A DNA stretch of 64,000 nucleotides from Paenibacillus rhizovicinus (GCF_010365285.1 NZ_CP048286.1:6126001-6190000), one strand, 5' to 3'; numbered from the stretch's first letter, positions 9,729 to 19,587 are shown. Notes: generated from the sequence alone by a model not told the origin. Program-made: numbers and translations.

Positions 9729-9834
9729 ATTCACTCAGGACATGGGAATGTTGCGAGAGGAAAGTCCCTCGGGCAGTGAATGACGTAGGTCCTAGCGGAT
9801 GAAATTACTAAACATTTTATTCCTAGGAAGGGGG
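9729..9834 (+). ncRNA. Candidate structured leader RNA / riboswitch of speD
   Basis: The leader can fold compactly. A 7-bp helix joins 9729-9735 and 9775-9781. Inside it a hairpin pairs 9754-9757 with 9768-9771 and 9759-9760 with 9766-9767. Bases 9737-9741 can pair with 9789-9793 to give an H-type pseudoknot. Bases 9790-9795 can instead pair with 9823-9828, which covers the start of the speD ribosome-binding site (9825-9834). The two pairings exclude each other, which is the layout of a translational riboswitch. I do not match it to a known class. The pairings are seen in the sequence; the switching and any ligand are inference. Confidence 0.5.
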
Positions 9835-9843
9835 AACCGAAAG

Positions 9844-10242
9844 ATGGAATACTCAACTTTCGGAAGACACGTAGCTGTTGACACATGGGGTGTGGATTTT
9901 GACCTGCTCAACAATGCGGAATTTTTACAAGCCCAAATGGTAGAGGCGGCTGAAGCTTGCGGCGCTACCGTACTCTCAGTGCAAGCCCAACAATTTGAAC
10001 CACAAGGGGCAACTGTACTCGTACTGCTGTCCGAAAGTCATCTTTCCATTCACACGTATCCTGAGAGAGGCTTCGCTGCTCTTGATTGTTATACTTGTGG
10101 AGAAACAGTGGATCCGCAGCTTGCGATCGACTACATGATGTCTGTTTTGAAACCGAAAATGATGCATGCTAAGAAGCTTGTCCGCGGCATGGGTGAATTA
10201 CAAGTCGTAGAAGCAGATATGAAGCAAGCCGAGCTTGTGTAG
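9844..10242 (+). CDS. speD: S-adenosylmethionine decarboxylase proenzyme
   Basis: SpeD decarboxylates SAM to supply the aminopropyl donor for spermidine synthesis. The 132-aa proenzyme self-cleaves before a serine that becomes the pyruvoyl cofactor; here it is Ser65 in 'LSESHLSIHTYPE'. 'YTCGE' supplies the conserved cysteine. The frame is open from 9799, but the N-terminus 'MEYSTFGRHVAVDTWG' matches the family, and an AGGAAGGGGG ribosome-binding site lies 9 bases before the ATG at 9844. It is a single-gene unit with its own leader and terminator. Confidence 0.93.
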   Translation: MEYSTFGRHVAVDTWGVDFDLLNNAEFLQAQMVEAAEACGATVLSVQAQQFEPQGATVLVLLSESHLSIHTYPERGFAALDCYTCGETVDPQLAIDYMMSVLKPKMMHAKKLVRGMGELQVVEADMKQAELV

Positions 10243-10265
10243 CATTTTTTAATAATGAGTAATGA

Positions 10266-10294
10266 AGGCCGCGGCTCTCGTTCGCGGTCTTTTT
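10266..10294 (+). terminator. Rho-independent terminator after speD
   Basis: An 8-bp GC-rich stem (10266-10273 with 10283-10290, one G-U pair) followed by a T-run, 23 bases after the stop. Confidence 0.8.
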
Positions 10295-10375
10295 GTATGC
10301 AAATTCAATGCTTGAAAACGGATGACGCGATTTCAAACAATTTTCATAATTGCAGGGGTACAGGTTATTGAAACG

Positions 10376-10384
10376 TGCTATACT
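10376..10384 (+). promoter_or_regulatory. Probable extended -10 promoter of the hem operon
   Basis: TGCTATACT (TGn plus TATACT at 10379-10384) lies 38 bases before hemA. No good -35 is seen at 17 bp, which is common for extended -10 promoters. No clear PerR or Fur box was recognised nearby. Confidence 0.5.
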
Positions 10385-10422
10385 AAGTGATGGAAATCAA
10401 GATGAAGGGCAGGTGAACGCAC

Positions 10423-11808
10423 ATGCACATTATCGTTGTCGGACTGAATTATCGGACGGCCCCGGTTGAGGTTAGGGAACGCTTTACATTCGCAGATCGG
10501 GATTTGCCCGAAGCGCTGAAGCAGCTTAAACAAACCAAGAGCATTATGGAATGTGTCATTGTAGCGACCTGTAACCGTACGGAACTCTATGCTGTCGTAG
10601 ATCGTCCGACACTGTGCGGCCACTACATTCGCAGCTTCATGGAGAAATGGTTCGGAACGCCGAGACAGCAATTTACCTCGGATCTATATATGTACGAAGA
10701 CGAGCGGGCGATTGAGCATCTGTTCCGCGTTACTTGCGGATTGGATTCCATGGTCATCGGAGAAACGCAGATTCTCGGTCAAGTGAAGAACGCGTTCCTG
10801 ATGGCGCAGGAGAACAAAACGACGGGAACGCTGTTCAATTCCATCTTCAAGCAGGCAGTGACGCTTGCGAAGAAAGCCCACTCCGATACGGCAGTCGGCG
10901 AAGCGGCAGTTTCGGTCAGCTATGCGGCCGTTGAGCTTGGCAAACGGATATTCGGACAGTTCGGCGGCAAGACGGTCATGATCGTCGGAGCCGGCAAGAT
11001 GAGCGAACTGACGGCGAAACACTTGTACGCCAGCGGCGTGGAACGCGTATTCGTCGTGAATCGGACCTACGATCGTGCGGTACAGCTCGCAGATAAATTT
11101 AACGGAACGCCGCTTAACATGACAGAAGCCATCGCGCGTCTTCATGAGACGGATATTGTGATCAGTTCGACAGGCTCGGACGGTTACGTGCTGATGCGCG
11201 AACAGGTGGATGCGGCGATGCGCAAACGCAAATCCCGTCCGTTATTCATGATCGACATCGCGGTTCCGCGGGACTTGGATCCTGGCATCGCGGCTGTAGA
11301 GAACGTGTTTCTGTACGATATCGATGATCTCGAGGGCATCGTCGAAAGCAACATGGAGCAGCGTCGCCAGGAAGCGGCGAAGATCGAGACGTTCATCGAA
11401 GCCGAACTGGAAGCCTATCGCCAATGGTACAAGACGCTTGGCGTAGCGCCGCTTATTCAAGCGCTGCAAACGAAAGCTTCCTCGATCCATGCGGAAACGA
11501 TGGGCAGTCTGGCTAACAAGCTGCCTGATTTGAGCGATCGCGAGCTCAAGATCATCCATAAACTGACGAAGAGCATCGTAAACCAAATGATGCATGATCC
11601 GATTTTGCGGATTAAGGAAATGTCCGGCGAGAAGCACGCGGATCAAGCGATGGACATGTTTGTGAAATTATTCGCACTAGAGGAAGAAGTCGAGCAGGCG
11701 GAGCAGAAGGCAGTAACCGCGAAGCCTTCCGTGCGCACGGAATCGTCTTCGGCAGCGGAATCCAAGCCGAAGCTTGGGAAAGGCGCGTTCCCGGCCCTTT
11801 TGACCTAA
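10423..11808 (+). CDS. hemA: Glutamyl-tRNA reductase
   Basis: HemA reduces the glutamate on tRNA-Glu to glutamate-1-semialdehyde with NADPH, the first committed step of C5-pathway tetrapyrrole synthesis. The catalytic cysteine is Cys50 in 'VATCNRTELY'. The tRNA-contacting segment 'GLDSMVIGETQILGQVK' and the NADPH-binding motif 'VIVGAGKMSE' follow, then the C-terminal dimerisation helix. The length of 461 aa is normal, with a Ser/Lys-rich tail of about 30 residues. It is the first gene of a long operon running to hemL. Confidence 0.97.
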   Translation: MHIIVVGLNYRTAPVEVRERFTFADRDLPEALKQLKQTKSIMECVIVATCNRTELYAVVDRPTLCGHYIRSFMEKWFGTPRQQFTSDLYMYEDERAIEHLFRVTCGLDSMVIGETQILGQVKNAFLMAQENKTTGTLFNSIFKQAVTLAKKAHSDTAVGEAAVSVSYAAVELGKRIFGQFGGKTVMIVGAGKMSELTAKHLYASGVERVFVVNRTYDRAVQLADKFNGTPLNMTEAIARLHETDIVISSTGSDGYVLMREQVDAAMRKRKSRPLFMIDIAVPRDLDPGIAAVENVFLYDIDDLEGIVESNMEQRRQEAAKIETFIEAELEAYRQWYKTLGVAPLIQALQTKASSIHAETMGSLANKLPDLSDRELKIIHKLTKSIVNQMMHDPILRIKEMSGEKHADQAMDMFVKLFALEEEVEQAEQKAVTAKPSVRTESSSAAESKPKLGKGAFPALLT

Positions 11809-11901
11809 ATCAGCCTAGGTGGCATAGGCGAGCAGTACCACTCAATACGAAGGGGAAACTCGTATAAGGTACGACCAGCCTGGCAGTTTGCGGAGGCGGC
11901 T

Positions 11902-12720
11902 ATGGTTACTCACAATTGGTTCTATGATGGAATACTGTATGTTTACGCCCTGAGCCTCCTGTTTTACTTCTCGGATTTCGTTGATCGAAACCGGCAAGCG
12001 AAACAAGTGGGAACAGGGCTGCTTATTTTCGTCTGGGTGCTGCAAACGGGTTTTCTTGTACATCGCATTATTTCCCATTTGGACATGACGCTCATGACGT
12101 TATTTGAATACCTGCTCATATTCTCTTGGCTGCTTATCACGATTTCATTAGCGATGAGCCGTTTTTTTCGAATGGAATTCATCGTATTCTTCGTCAATGT
12201 GATTGGGTTTGCGGTCTTAACGGTCAATTTGTTCCGCATCGGGTCAGGCGCGTCGCTTGCCAGATGGGAACTTGCGCACGATATGCTGATCGTTCATATC
12301 GCCCTTATGATTCTGGCTTATACGGCTTTCACGATCAGTGCGATCTTCTCCGGCATGTATCTGTTTCTGTTCGCGCGGCTGAAAGGCAAGCAGTGGACGA
12401 AACGGATGCAGCGACTTCCGAGTCTCGATGCGGCGGACCGGTTTATGTTTCGCGTCTCCTTGATCGGTACGCCGCTGCTTATGCTGTCTCTGGCGATTGC
12501 CGTAACGTCCATTCTCGTCGAAGGGCGCTATAGCTTGCTGCTCGATTGGAAAGTCGTGGTTTCTTTCGTCGCGCTCGGCTTATATATTTGGAACGTCATG
12601 AAGCATCAATGGTTTGATGGAACCGGCTTGAAGTTCGCGAGGGTCAACTTGCTCTGCTATGCTGTTCTGCTATTGAATGTTTTTACGAACCAAGCCTCTA
12701 ATTTTCACGGCTGGTCGTAA
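11902..12720 (+). CDS. hemX: HemX / CcsA-like integral membrane protein
   Basis: A 272-aa polytopic membrane protein with about eight hydrophobic segments, related to the CcsA/CcmC cytochrome c assembly family. In B. subtilis the hemX product lowers HemA abundance, and the gene has the same place directly after hemA. Here it follows hemA by 93 bases, and GGAGGCGG precedes the ATG. A role in modulating HemA or in heme handling is inferred from position and family, not from a catalytic motif. Confidence 0.88.
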   Translation: MVTHNWFYDGILYVYALSLLFYFSDFVDRNRQAKQVGTGLLIFVWVLQTGFLVHRIISHLDMTLMTLFEYLLIFSWLLITISLAMSRFFRMEFIVFFVNVIGFAVLTVNLFRIGSGASLARWELAHDMLIVHIALMILAYTAFTISAIFSGMYLFLFARLKGKQWTKRMQRLPSLDAADRFMFRVSLIGTPLLMLSLAIAVTSILVEGRYSLLLDWKVVVSFVALGLYIWNVMKHQWFDGTGLKFARVNLLCYAVLLLNVFTNQASNFHGWS

Positions 12721-12753
12721 CGCGGAGATCGACTTTGCGGGGGAGGGACGGCT

Positions 12754-13440
12754 GTGGCGGCTTATTATCCGATCATGGTGAGGCTGTCCGGCAAACGCTG
12801 CGTCGTCGTTGGCGGCGGTACGGTGGCCGAACGGAAAGTCGCGGCGCTTCTTGAAGGGGGCGCCGATGAAGTGATTGTCGTTTCGCCCCATGCGACGGCC
12901 AACTTGGAAGAGCTGGCCGCAATAGGTTGTATTGCGCTTTGGCGCAGGGAATACCAAGAACAAGATAGCGAAGGAGCCTTCCTGCTGATCGCAGCCACGA
13001 ACGACCGGCAGCTGAACAGCGGGATTGCCGCATATGCGGACTCAAGAGGCCTGCTCGTCAATACGGCCGATCTTGGCGAAACGGGGAGTTTTATCACCCC
13101 CTCTGTCGTGAGGCGGGGCGAGCTTGTCATCGCTTTGACGACAGGCGGCGCTAGTCCAGCCTTAACGGCGCTCCTCAAACGGCGGCTCGCGGAACAATAT
13201 GGACCGGCATACGGGGCGTTCATCGATCGGCTGCATGCACTGCGCAAGCGGGTATTGGCCGAGGTCGGGGATTCGGAGCTGCGCGCCGCCGTTCTTCGGC
13301 TTGCCGCCGAGGAACTGCCAACGGAGCCGGGGCAAGAAACGATCGAAGGCGGCGGAGGGAAGGTTGCCGATGCAGCTTCCGATTTCGAAATCGAACAATG
13401 GATGATCAGGCTGCTGCAGGCGGCTGAGAGGGGACGTTGA
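12754..13440 (+). CDS. Precorrin-2 dehydrogenase / sirohydrochlorin ferrochelatase family protein
   Basis: A 228-aa Met8p/CysG N-terminal-type enzyme that oxidises precorrin-2 to sirohydrochlorin with NAD+ and may insert iron for siroheme. The N-terminus 'YYPIMVRLSGKRCVVVGGGTVAERK' region holds the Rossmann 'GGGTVAERK' loop, and 'TNDRQLN' and 'GASPALTALLKRRL' are typical of the family. The start is a GTG after GGGGGAGGG. It lies 3 bases before hemC. With the CobA half of the downstream fusion it supplies the siroheme branch from the same operon. Confidence 0.88.
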   Translation: MAAYYPIMVRLSGKRCVVVGGGTVAERKVAALLEGGADEVIVVSPHATANLEELAAIGCIALWRREYQEQDSEGAFLLIAATNDRQLNSGIAAYADSRGLLVNTADLGETGSFITPSVVRRGELVIALTTGGASPALTALLKRRLAEQYGPAYGAFIDRLHALRKRVLAEVGDSELRAAVLRLAAEELPTEPGQETIEGGGGKVADAASDFEIEQWMIRLLQAAERGR

Positions 13441-13443
13441 ATC

Positions 13444-14415
13444 ATGTCGTATATCGTAAACGGACGGAGAGTTATCGTCGTTGGAACAAGGCAAAGCGCG
13501 CTCGCGCTGACGCAAACCGGACAAGTCATCGATCAATTGAAGGCGCTGAGCGAGACTCACGGACTGCCGTATGATTTTGAAATTCGCAAAATTGTTACCA
13601 AAGGCGACCGGATTCTGGACGTGACGCTGTCGAAGGTCGGAGGCAAAGGATTGTTCGTCAAAGAAATCGAACAGGCCTTGTTCGACGGCGAGATCGATCT
13701 GGCCGTCCACAGCATGAAGGATATGCCCTACGAGCTGCCGGAAGGTTTGATGAACGGCGCAGTGCCGAAGCGCGTCGATCCGAGGGATTGCCTGATTACG
13801 GCCGGCGGCATCGCATTCGCGGACTTGCCGCAAGGCGCGAAAGTCGGTACGAGCAGCCTTCGCCGCTCCAGCCAGCTTATGCATGCGCGGCCTGACCTGC
13901 AAATCGAGTCGATTCGCGGCAATATCGATTCCCGCATCAAGAAGCTGGAGACGGAAGGCTTCGATGCGATCGTGCTGGCGGCTGCCGGATTGCACCGAAT
14001 GGGGTGGGACGAGAAAGTTTCATCCTTCCTGTCCGAGGAGCTCTGCGTACCGGCAGTGGGACAAGGGGCGCTCGGTATCGAGTGCCGCGAGGACGATGCC
14101 GACGTTCGTCACCTGCTATCGCTGCTCAACGATGATGCGACCGCGCTGACTGTTGCGGCCGAACGCAGTTTCCTCGGCGCGCTGAACGGCGGCTGCCAAA
14201 TTCCGATCGGCGCACATGCGAAGCTTGTCGATGAGGGCGGTCAAGCGAACGGCGAGGCACTGATCGAGCTTACGGGCATCGTCGGTTCGCCGGACGGAAC
14301 CGTGCTTCTGAAAGAAACGGTTCGCGGACTTAATCCCGAATCACTTGGCGTAGAAGTCGCGAATTTGTTGAAAGCCAAAGGAGCGGACCGCATTCTGGCG
14401 GAAGTGAGAGGATGA
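13444..14415 (+). CDS. hemC: Porphobilinogen deaminase (hydroxymethylbilane synthase)
   Basis: HemC polymerises four porphobilinogens into hydroxymethylbilane on a covalently bound dipyrromethane cofactor. The cofactor cysteine is Cys251 in '[11 protein letters not shown]'. '[10 protein letters not shown]', '[14 protein letters not shown]', 'HSMKDMP' and '[11 protein letters not shown]' are the expected substrate- and cofactor-binding motifs in order. At 323 aa it has a slightly long N-terminus beginning '[14 protein letters not shown]'. It overlaps the next gene by 4 bases (ATGA), so translation is probably coupled. Confidence 0.97.
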   Translation: MSYIVNGRRVIVVGTRQSALALTQTGQVIDQLKALSETHGLPYDFEIRKIVTKGDRILDVTLSKVGGKGLFVKEIEQALFDGEIDLAVHSMKDMPYELPEGLMNGAVPKRVDPRDCLITAGGIAFADLPQGAKVGTSSLRRSSQLMHARPDLQIESIRGNIDSRIKKLETEGFDAIVLAAAGLHRMGWDEKVSSFLSEELCVPAVGQGALGIECREDDADVRHLLSLLNDDATALTVAAERSFLGALNGGCQIPIGAHAKLVDEGGQANGEALIELTGIVGSPDGTVLLKETVRGLNPESLGVEVANLLKAKGADRILAEVRG

Positions 14416-15995
14416 TCGATTTGCATACGGGGAAAAGCAAAGGGAAGGTCTACTTGGTCGGAGCGGGGCCGGGCGATCCGAAGCTGATTACGCTTCGCGG
14501 CATGGAATGCATCGCCGCTTGCGACGTCATCGTATATGACAGGCTGGCAAGTCCGCGCCTGTTGCGGTATTTGAAGCCGGGAACAGAGAAGATTTACGTC
14601 GGCAAGCTGCCTGACCGTCACACGATGAAGCAGGAAGACATTAATCAACTGCTTGTCGATTTGGCGCTGCAAGGGAAAATCGTCACGCGTCTCAAAGGCG
14701 GCGATCCGACGATATTCGGCCGCGTCGGCGAAGAAGCCGAACTGCTGCATCAGCATGACATCGAATTCGACATCGTGCCGGGGATTACGTCCGCCATCGC
14801 CGTTCCGGCCTATGCAGGCATTCCGGTCACGCATAGAGACTTGGCTTCTTCCTTATCCATCATAACCGGACATGAAAGTCCGGATAAGCTCGACTATTCG
14901 ATCCATTGGGATAAAGTGACGCTGGCTACCGGCACGCTTGTATTCCTGATGGGCGTAGCTAAAATCGGCTATATCGCCGAACAGCTCATGAACAACGGCA
15001 AGCCGGCGAATACGCCCGTCGCACTGATTCGCTGGGGCACGCGCGTTGAACAGCGTACGGTGACGGGAACGCTCGAAACGATCGAGGCGATCGTGAAAGC
15101 AGCGGATTTCAAGCCGCCGGCTGTTATCGTCGTCGGGGACGTCGTGCTGCAGCGCGAGAAGCTGAACTGGTATGAGCGCAAACCGCTATTCGGTACGCGC
15201 GTGCTCGTGACGCGGGCTCGTGCGCAAAGCAGCGACCTGAGCGAGCGGATCGAAGCGCTTGGCGGCGAGCCTTGCGAATTCCCGGTTATCGAAACGCGGC
15301 CTGCTTCGCAGCCGGATGCGGTTGCGGAGCTTGAGGCGGCGCTTGCGGACGCCGAACGGTATGATTGGTTAATGTTCACGAGCGTGAACGGCGTCGATTA
15401 TTTCTTCGAATCGATCAAGAAGCTGCGCATCGATATCCGCAAGTTTCATCGCGCGCGCATCGCGGCAGTCGGACCGAAGACGGCGGAAGCGCTGGAGAAA
15501 CGCGGCTTGGCCGTTGATGTGCTGCCGGTGAAGTTTCAAGCGGAAGATCTGCTCGTCAGCTTGTACGACCAGTTGGAGCCAGGTCAGCGCGTGCTGCTGC
15601 CTAGAGGCGACTTGGCGCGCGAAGTTCTGCCGCGCGAGTTGAAGGCTCGCGGCTTGGAGCCTGTTGAAATCGACGTGTACGAGACCGTCATCGCGCAGGA
15701 TCAAGACGAAGAAGTGCTGGAGCATCTGCGAAGCGGCGGCATTCACGTGATTACGTTCGCCAGCTCGTCCACGGTGACGAATCTGCTGGAAGTTCTGCGC
15801 CGTATGGGTGTCGAACAGCCGTTAGAGCTTCTGAAAGGCATCGATATTGCTTGCATAGGTCCTGTCACTGCCAAAACAGCTGTCGAGGCAGGCTTGACCG
15901 TTACGATACAACCCGAGGATGCAACGATCGACGGGCTCATAGACGCTATTGCCGAGTCCCGTTTGGCGCATCGAAATGAAATAGGAGGCGTTTAA
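14412..15995 (+). CDS. cobA-hemD: Fusion: uroporphyrinogen-III C-methyltransferase (CobA) + uroporphyrinogen-III synthase (HemD)
   Basis: A 527-aa bifunctional protein. Residues about 10-250 form a SAM-dependent uroporphyrinogen-III methyltransferase ('[15 protein letters not shown]', '[11 protein letters not shown]', '[19 protein letters not shown]'). Residues about 255-520 are uroporphyrinogen-III synthase ('[23 protein letters not shown]', '[11 protein letters not shown]', 'ITFASSSTV'). The HemD half closes the linear tetrapyrrole made by HemC, and the CobA half diverts part of the product to precorrin-2. The start ATG overlaps the hemC stop, and hemB follows 3 bases after the stop. Confidence 0.95.
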   Translation: MIDLHTGKSKGKVYLVGAGPGDPKLITLRGMECIAACDVIVYDRLASPRLLRYLKPGTEKIYVGKLPDRHTMKQEDINQLLVDLALQGKIVTRLKGGDPTIFGRVGEEAELLHQHDIEFDIVPGITSAIAVPAYAGIPVTHRDLASSLSIITGHESPDKLDYSIHWDKVTLATGTLVFLMGVAKIGYIAEQLMNNGKPANTPVALIRWGTRVEQRTVTGTLETIEAIVKAADFKPPAVIVVGDVVLQREKLNWYERKPLFGTRVLVTRARAQSSDLSERIEALGGEPCEFPVIETRPASQPDAVAELEAALADAERYDWLMFTSVNGVDYFFESIKKLRIDIRKFHRARIAAVGPKTAEALEKRGLAVDVLPVKFQAEDLLVSLYDQLEPGQRVLLPRGDLAREVLPRELKARGLEPVEIDVYETVIAQDQDEEVLEHLRSGGIHVITFASSSTVTNLLEVLRRMGVEQPLELLKGIDIACIGPVTAKTAVEAGLTVTIQPEDATIDGLIDAIAESRLAHRNEIGGV

Positions 15996-15998
15996 ACC

Positions 15999-16994
15999 AT
16001 GGCTTTTCCAATCACAAGACACCGCCGGCTGCGGAGAACGGCCGCAATGCGCAGTCTCGTTCGCGAAACGCAGCTGAGCGTAGATGATTTGATTTATCCG
16101 CTCTTCATTACGCATGGCACGAACACGAAAACCGAAATTGCTTCGATGCCCGGCGTGTACCAGCTGTCAATCGATATGCTGAAGGCTGAAATCGACGCGA
16201 TCGTGGCGTCCGGCTTGAAAGCAGTGCTGCTGTTCGGCCTGCCGGCCACCAAGGATGCGATCGGAACGTCGGCGTTCGAAGACGACGGCATCGTACAGCA
16301 AGCGACGCGCGCGATCAAGGAATGGGCGCCGAATCTGCTGGTTGTCGCAGATACATGCTTGTGCGAATTTACGGATCACGGCCACTGCGGCATGATCCAT
16401 CATGACCCGCGTACGGGCAACGCCGAAATCGACAATGATTCGTCGCTTGAGATCCTCGTCAGGACGGCGGTATCGCAGGCGCGCGCAGGGGCTGATATTA
16501 TCGCCCCGTCGAACATGATGGACGGCTTCGTCGGCGCGATCCGCGAAGGACTGGATGCGGCGGGCTTCGAGATGGTGCCGATCATGTCTTATTCCGTGAA
16601 GTACGCTTCCGCCTACTACGGCCCCTTCCGGGAAGCCGCGGATTCCGCACCGCAATTCGGCGACCGCAAATCATACCAGATGGACCCGGCCAACGCCCGC
16701 GAAGCGCTTCGCGAAGCGGAGTCGGACGTCCTCGAAGGCGCGGATATGCTGATGGTCAAGCCTGCGCTTGCTTACATGGACCTCATTCGCACACTGAAGG
16801 ATCAATACGATCTGCCTCTTGTAGCGTACAACGTCAGCGCGGAATACTCGATGGTGAAGGCAGCCGCCGCGAACGGCTGGATCGACGAGCGCTCCATCGT
16901 ATTGGAAACCTTGACGGGCATGAAGCGCGCAGGCGCGGATATTATCATTACTTATCATGCGCTCGATGCAGCACGCTGGCTGCGCGGCGAATAA
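15999..16994 (+). CDS. hemB: Delta-aminolevulinic acid dehydratase (porphobilinogen synthase)
   Basis: HemB condenses two 5-aminolevulinates into porphobilinogen. The 331-aa protein has the zinc-type cysteine cluster '[14 protein letters not shown]', the first active-site lysine region '[18 protein letters not shown]', and the Schiff-base lysine in '[12 protein letters not shown]'. A strong AGGAGG ribosome-binding site overlaps the end of the cobA-hemD gene. Length and motif order are normal for the zinc-dependent family. Confidence 0.97.
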   Translation: MAFPITRHRRLRRTAAMRSLVRETQLSVDDLIYPLFITHGTNTKTEIASMPGVYQLSIDMLKAEIDAIVASGLKAVLLFGLPATKDAIGTSAFEDDGIVQQATRAIKEWAPNLLVVADTCLCEFTDHGHCGMIHHDPRTGNAEIDNDSSLEILVRTAVSQARAGADIIAPSNMMDGFVGAIREGLDAAGFEMVPIMSYSVKYASAYYGPFREAADSAPQFGDRKSYQMDPANAREALREAESDVLEGADMLMVKPALAYMDLIRTLKDQYDLPLVAYNVSAEYSMVKAAAANGWIDERSIVLETLTGMKRAGADIIITYHALDAARWLRGE

Positions 16995-17060
16995 TTCGCC
17001 GGCTAATCGGAAATAACGCAAGCAGGCCCACAATTACAGACAGGCAGGTGTCCATCAATC

Positions 17061-18362
17061 ATGATCGATAACAATCGCAAACGGTCGGACGAGCGGTCCA
17101 AAGCCGCCTTCGCGAAAGCGAAAACGGTGATTCCAGGCGGTGTCAATTCGCCGGTCCGCGCGTTCAAATCCGTCGGCCTCACCCCTGTATACATGGAACG
17201 CGGCGAAGGATACCGCGTCTTCGATATCGACGGCAACAGCTATATCGACTATGTCGCCTCCTGGGGACCGCTTATTATGGGCCATGCCCATCCGGAAGTC
17301 ATTGAAGCGATCAAGAAAACCGCGGAGAAAGGCACGAGCTTCGGCGCGCCGACCGAATTGGAAACGCTGATGGCGGAGCTTGTCTGCTCGCGCGTGCCGT
17401 CGGTCGAAGTCGTGCGCATGGTCAATTCCGGCACGGAAGCGACGATGAGCGCGCTTCGCCTTGCGCGCGGCTACACGAAGCGCAGCAAGATTTTGAAATT
17501 CGAAGGTTCGTATCACGGCCATGCCGACAGTCTGCTGATCAAAGCCGGCTCCGGCGTCGCAACGCTGGGCCTGCCCGACAGCCCAGGAGTACCGGAAAGC
17601 ATAGCTTCGCATACGATCACGGTTCCTTATAACGATCTGGAGTCGGTGAAATTTGCCTTCGAACGCTTCGGCGAAGAGATTGCTTGCATTATCGTCGAGC
17701 CGGTAGCCGGCAACATGGGTGTCGTTCCGCCGCTGCCCGGCTTCCTGCAAGGCTTGCGGGACGTGACGACGCAATACGGCAGCCTGCTTATCTTCGATGA
17801 GGTTATGACCGGCTTCCGCGTCAACTATCATTGCGCGCAAGGACTTTACGGCATTACCCCTGACCTGACCTGCCTCGGCAAAGTCATTGGCGGAGGCCTG
17901 CCGGTGGGCGCTTACGGCGGCAAACGCGAATTCATGGAAATGATGGCGCCGAGCGGACCGATCTATCAAGCGGGCACATTGTCCGGCAATCCGCTGGCTA
18001 TGGCGGCCGGCTATACGACGCTCAGCCTGCTGACGCCGGAAACGTACGAACAGATGGAGCGGATGTCCGTTCGCCTGCAGCTCGGTTTCGAAGCGAATGC
18101 GACGAAGCACGGCATCGCCAGCACGATTAACCGCGTTGGCTCCATGGTGTGCCCGTTCTTTACGGACACGCATGTCATCAATTACGAAACGGCCAAGACA
18201 GCCGATCTGGAGCGGTTCAAAGCGTATTTCGGCTCCATGCTCGACCTTGGCATCAGCGTAGCTCCATCGCAGTTCGAAGGCATGTTCGTATCGGGCATCC
18301 ACGACGAAGCGGCGATCGACGCGACAATCGAGGCGCACGACGAGGCGCTGCGGCGTCTATAG
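17061..18362 (+). CDS. hemL: Glutamate-1-semialdehyde 2,1-aminomutase
   Basis: A PLP-dependent class III aminotransferase-fold enzyme that converts glutamate-1-semialdehyde to 5-aminolevulinate, the second step after HemA. The PLP lysine is Lys274 in '[17 protein letters not shown]'. '[18 protein letters not shown]' and 'EGSYHGHAD' bind the cofactor phosphate and substrate. The 433-aa length is typical. It is the last clear hem gene of the operon; the pseudouridine synthase follows after 46 bases. Confidence 0.97.
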   Translation: MIDNNRKRSDERSKAAFAKAKTVIPGGVNSPVRAFKSVGLTPVYMERGEGYRVFDIDGNSYIDYVASWGPLIMGHAHPEVIEAIKKTAEKGTSFGAPTELETLMAELVCSRVPSVEVVRMVNSGTEATMSALRLARGYTKRSKILKFEGSYHGHADSLLIKAGSGVATLGLPDSPGVPESIASHTITVPYNDLESVKFAFERFGEEIACIIVEPVAGNMGVVPPLPGFLQGLRDVTTQYGSLLIFDEVMTGFRVNYHCAQGLYGITPDLTCLGKVIGGGLPVGAYGGKREFMEMMAPSGPIYQAGTLSGNPLAMAAGYTTLSLLTPETYEQMERMSVRLQLGFEANATKHGIASTINRVGSMVCPFFTDTHVINYETAKTADLERFKAYFGSMLDLGISVAPSQFEGMFVSGIHDEAAIDATIEAHDEALRRL

Positions 18363-18408
18363 AACATATAGACCAGAACGTTATAGCAAGTACGGGAGAT
18401 GACTGAGC

Positions 18409-19491
18409 ATGATCCATGATCATCAAGCGCTGCCCTATGAGCGGGACGGAGAGTGGCTGTCGCTATCCAGCGAAGAACTGCTTCGTTTCGCCCATGCCGC
18501 AGGCATAGCTGCTTCTCCGATCGAGGCCGGGAGCCATCCGCATCATGTGCGGATTTGGCTGCTGGCCCTTGGTTTATTTCCGGAGAAATGGCTGAACCGG
18601 CTGTTTTCGGTCGGAGGCATTCAGTTCGAAGAAGGCGTCATCCGGTTGAAGACGTTTCTGCCCGGGGACCCTGGGAAGGACGCTGCATACCGCATGGCGC
18701 AAATGGCACTGGCGGACGGGCAAGCCAGCCTGGCCAATCCAGCAGCGACCCAAGGTAAACCAGCAACGCCCCAGGCCAAACCAGCAGCAACCCAAGCAGC
18801 TCAACCATCTCAGCCTACCTATACAGAACAAGCAGAGGCTCTCTTTCGGGACGATTGGTGCCTGGTGATGAACAAGCCGGCCGGGATGCCTGTCCATCCT
18901 TCGGCGCCTGGACAACGAGGAACGCTGGACGAAGCGGCCGTTCGAGACGGGATCCTTCATGGAGATCTGCAGCCGGCCAAACATATTCATCGGCTGGATG
19001 ACGATACGGCAGGGCCTGTCTTGTATGCGCGCAACGAGCTGGCGCAGCTGCGGCTGGACGAAGCGATGCGCGAGAAAACGATCGGCAGGCAGTATGCCGC
19101 CATTATCCATGGCGTACTGAAACAGCGGACAGGCACCGTGAACGCGCCGATCGGAAAAGACCGCCATCACCGTTCCAGACGCAGAGTGACCCCGGACGGC
19201 GATCACGCGGTGACGCATTACGAGACCGTCGAGGTCTACAAGGATGCTTCGCTTGTGCGCGTATGGCTGGAAACGGGCAGAACGCATCAAATTCGCGTCC
19301 ATATGAGCAATCTCGGTCATCCGCTCATCGGAGACACGCTCTACGGCGGCCGCGACGCGATACTGCGCCACCAGGCGCTGCGCGGCGAGCAGCTTTCCTT
19401 CCGGCACCCGTGGAGAAGCCGCGAAATGACGTTAACGGCACCCGAGCCTGCTTGGTTCAGTGAAGTCCGGCGCCGCCTCGCTTCCCTGTGA
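18409..19491 (+). CDS. RluA-family RNA pseudouridine synthase
   Basis: A 360-aa enzyme expected to isomerise uridine to pseudouridine in rRNA or tRNA. The catalytic motif 'IHRLDDDTAGPVLYA' contains the invariant aspartate of the RluA family ('HRLDxxTxG'). 'VMNKPAGMPVHPS' and 'ETGRTHQIRVHMSNLGHPLIGDTLYGG' are also family signatures. Residues about 105-140 form an Ala/Pro/Gln/Thr-rich linker with short repeats (about 'ATQGKPATPQAKPAATQ') between a divergent N-terminal part and the catalytic domain. The RNA target cannot be told from the sequence. Confidence 0.88.
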   Translation: MIHDHQALPYERDGEWLSLSSEELLRFAHAAGIAASPIEAGSHPHHVRIWLLALGLFPEKWLNRLFSVGGIQFEEGVIRLKTFLPGDPGKDAAYRMAQMALADGQASLANPAATQGKPATPQAKPAATQAAQPSQPTYTEQAEALFRDDWCLVMNKPAGMPVHPSAPGQRGTLDEAAVRDGILHGDLQPAKHIHRLDDDTAGPVLYARNELAQLRLDEAMREKTIGRQYAAIIHGVLKQRTGTVNAPIGKDRHHRSRRRVTPDGDHAVTHYETVEVYKDASLVRVWLETGRTHQIRVHMSNLGHPLIGDTLYGGRDAILRHQALRGEQLSFRHPWRSREMTLTAPEPAWFSEVRRRLASL

Positions 19492-19515
19492 AAATCGTAG
19501 TCATGCCTGCCCACC

Positions 19516-19587
19516 CCTTGCCATATAGATAAATAGGCAAGATGAAACGGCTGGCGCCTATTAGGCTGGCGTCTGCAAGTTTCATCC
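19516..19587 (+). repeat. Paired inverted repeats in the rluA-like/spoVID gap
   Basis: CTTGCC (19517-19522) pairs with GGCAAG (19536-19541). Directly after, GATGAAAC (19541-19548) pairs with GTTTCATC (19579-19586) around an inner GCCTA/TAGGC stem. There is no T-run, so these are not typical terminators. The rest of the 19492-19684 gap shows no clear promoter. Confidence 0.4.

Noticed and set aside
9757-9767. GAGGAAAGTCC-like match to the conserved core of RNase P RNA
   Set aside because: Only this short motif matches (GAGAGGAAAGTCC); there is no room for the roughly 400-nt rnpB before speD, and the other conserved regions are absent.
17055-18338. 427-codon open frame antisense to hemL
   Set aside because: Same codon-bias artefact; hemL on the + strand carries all catalytic motifs.
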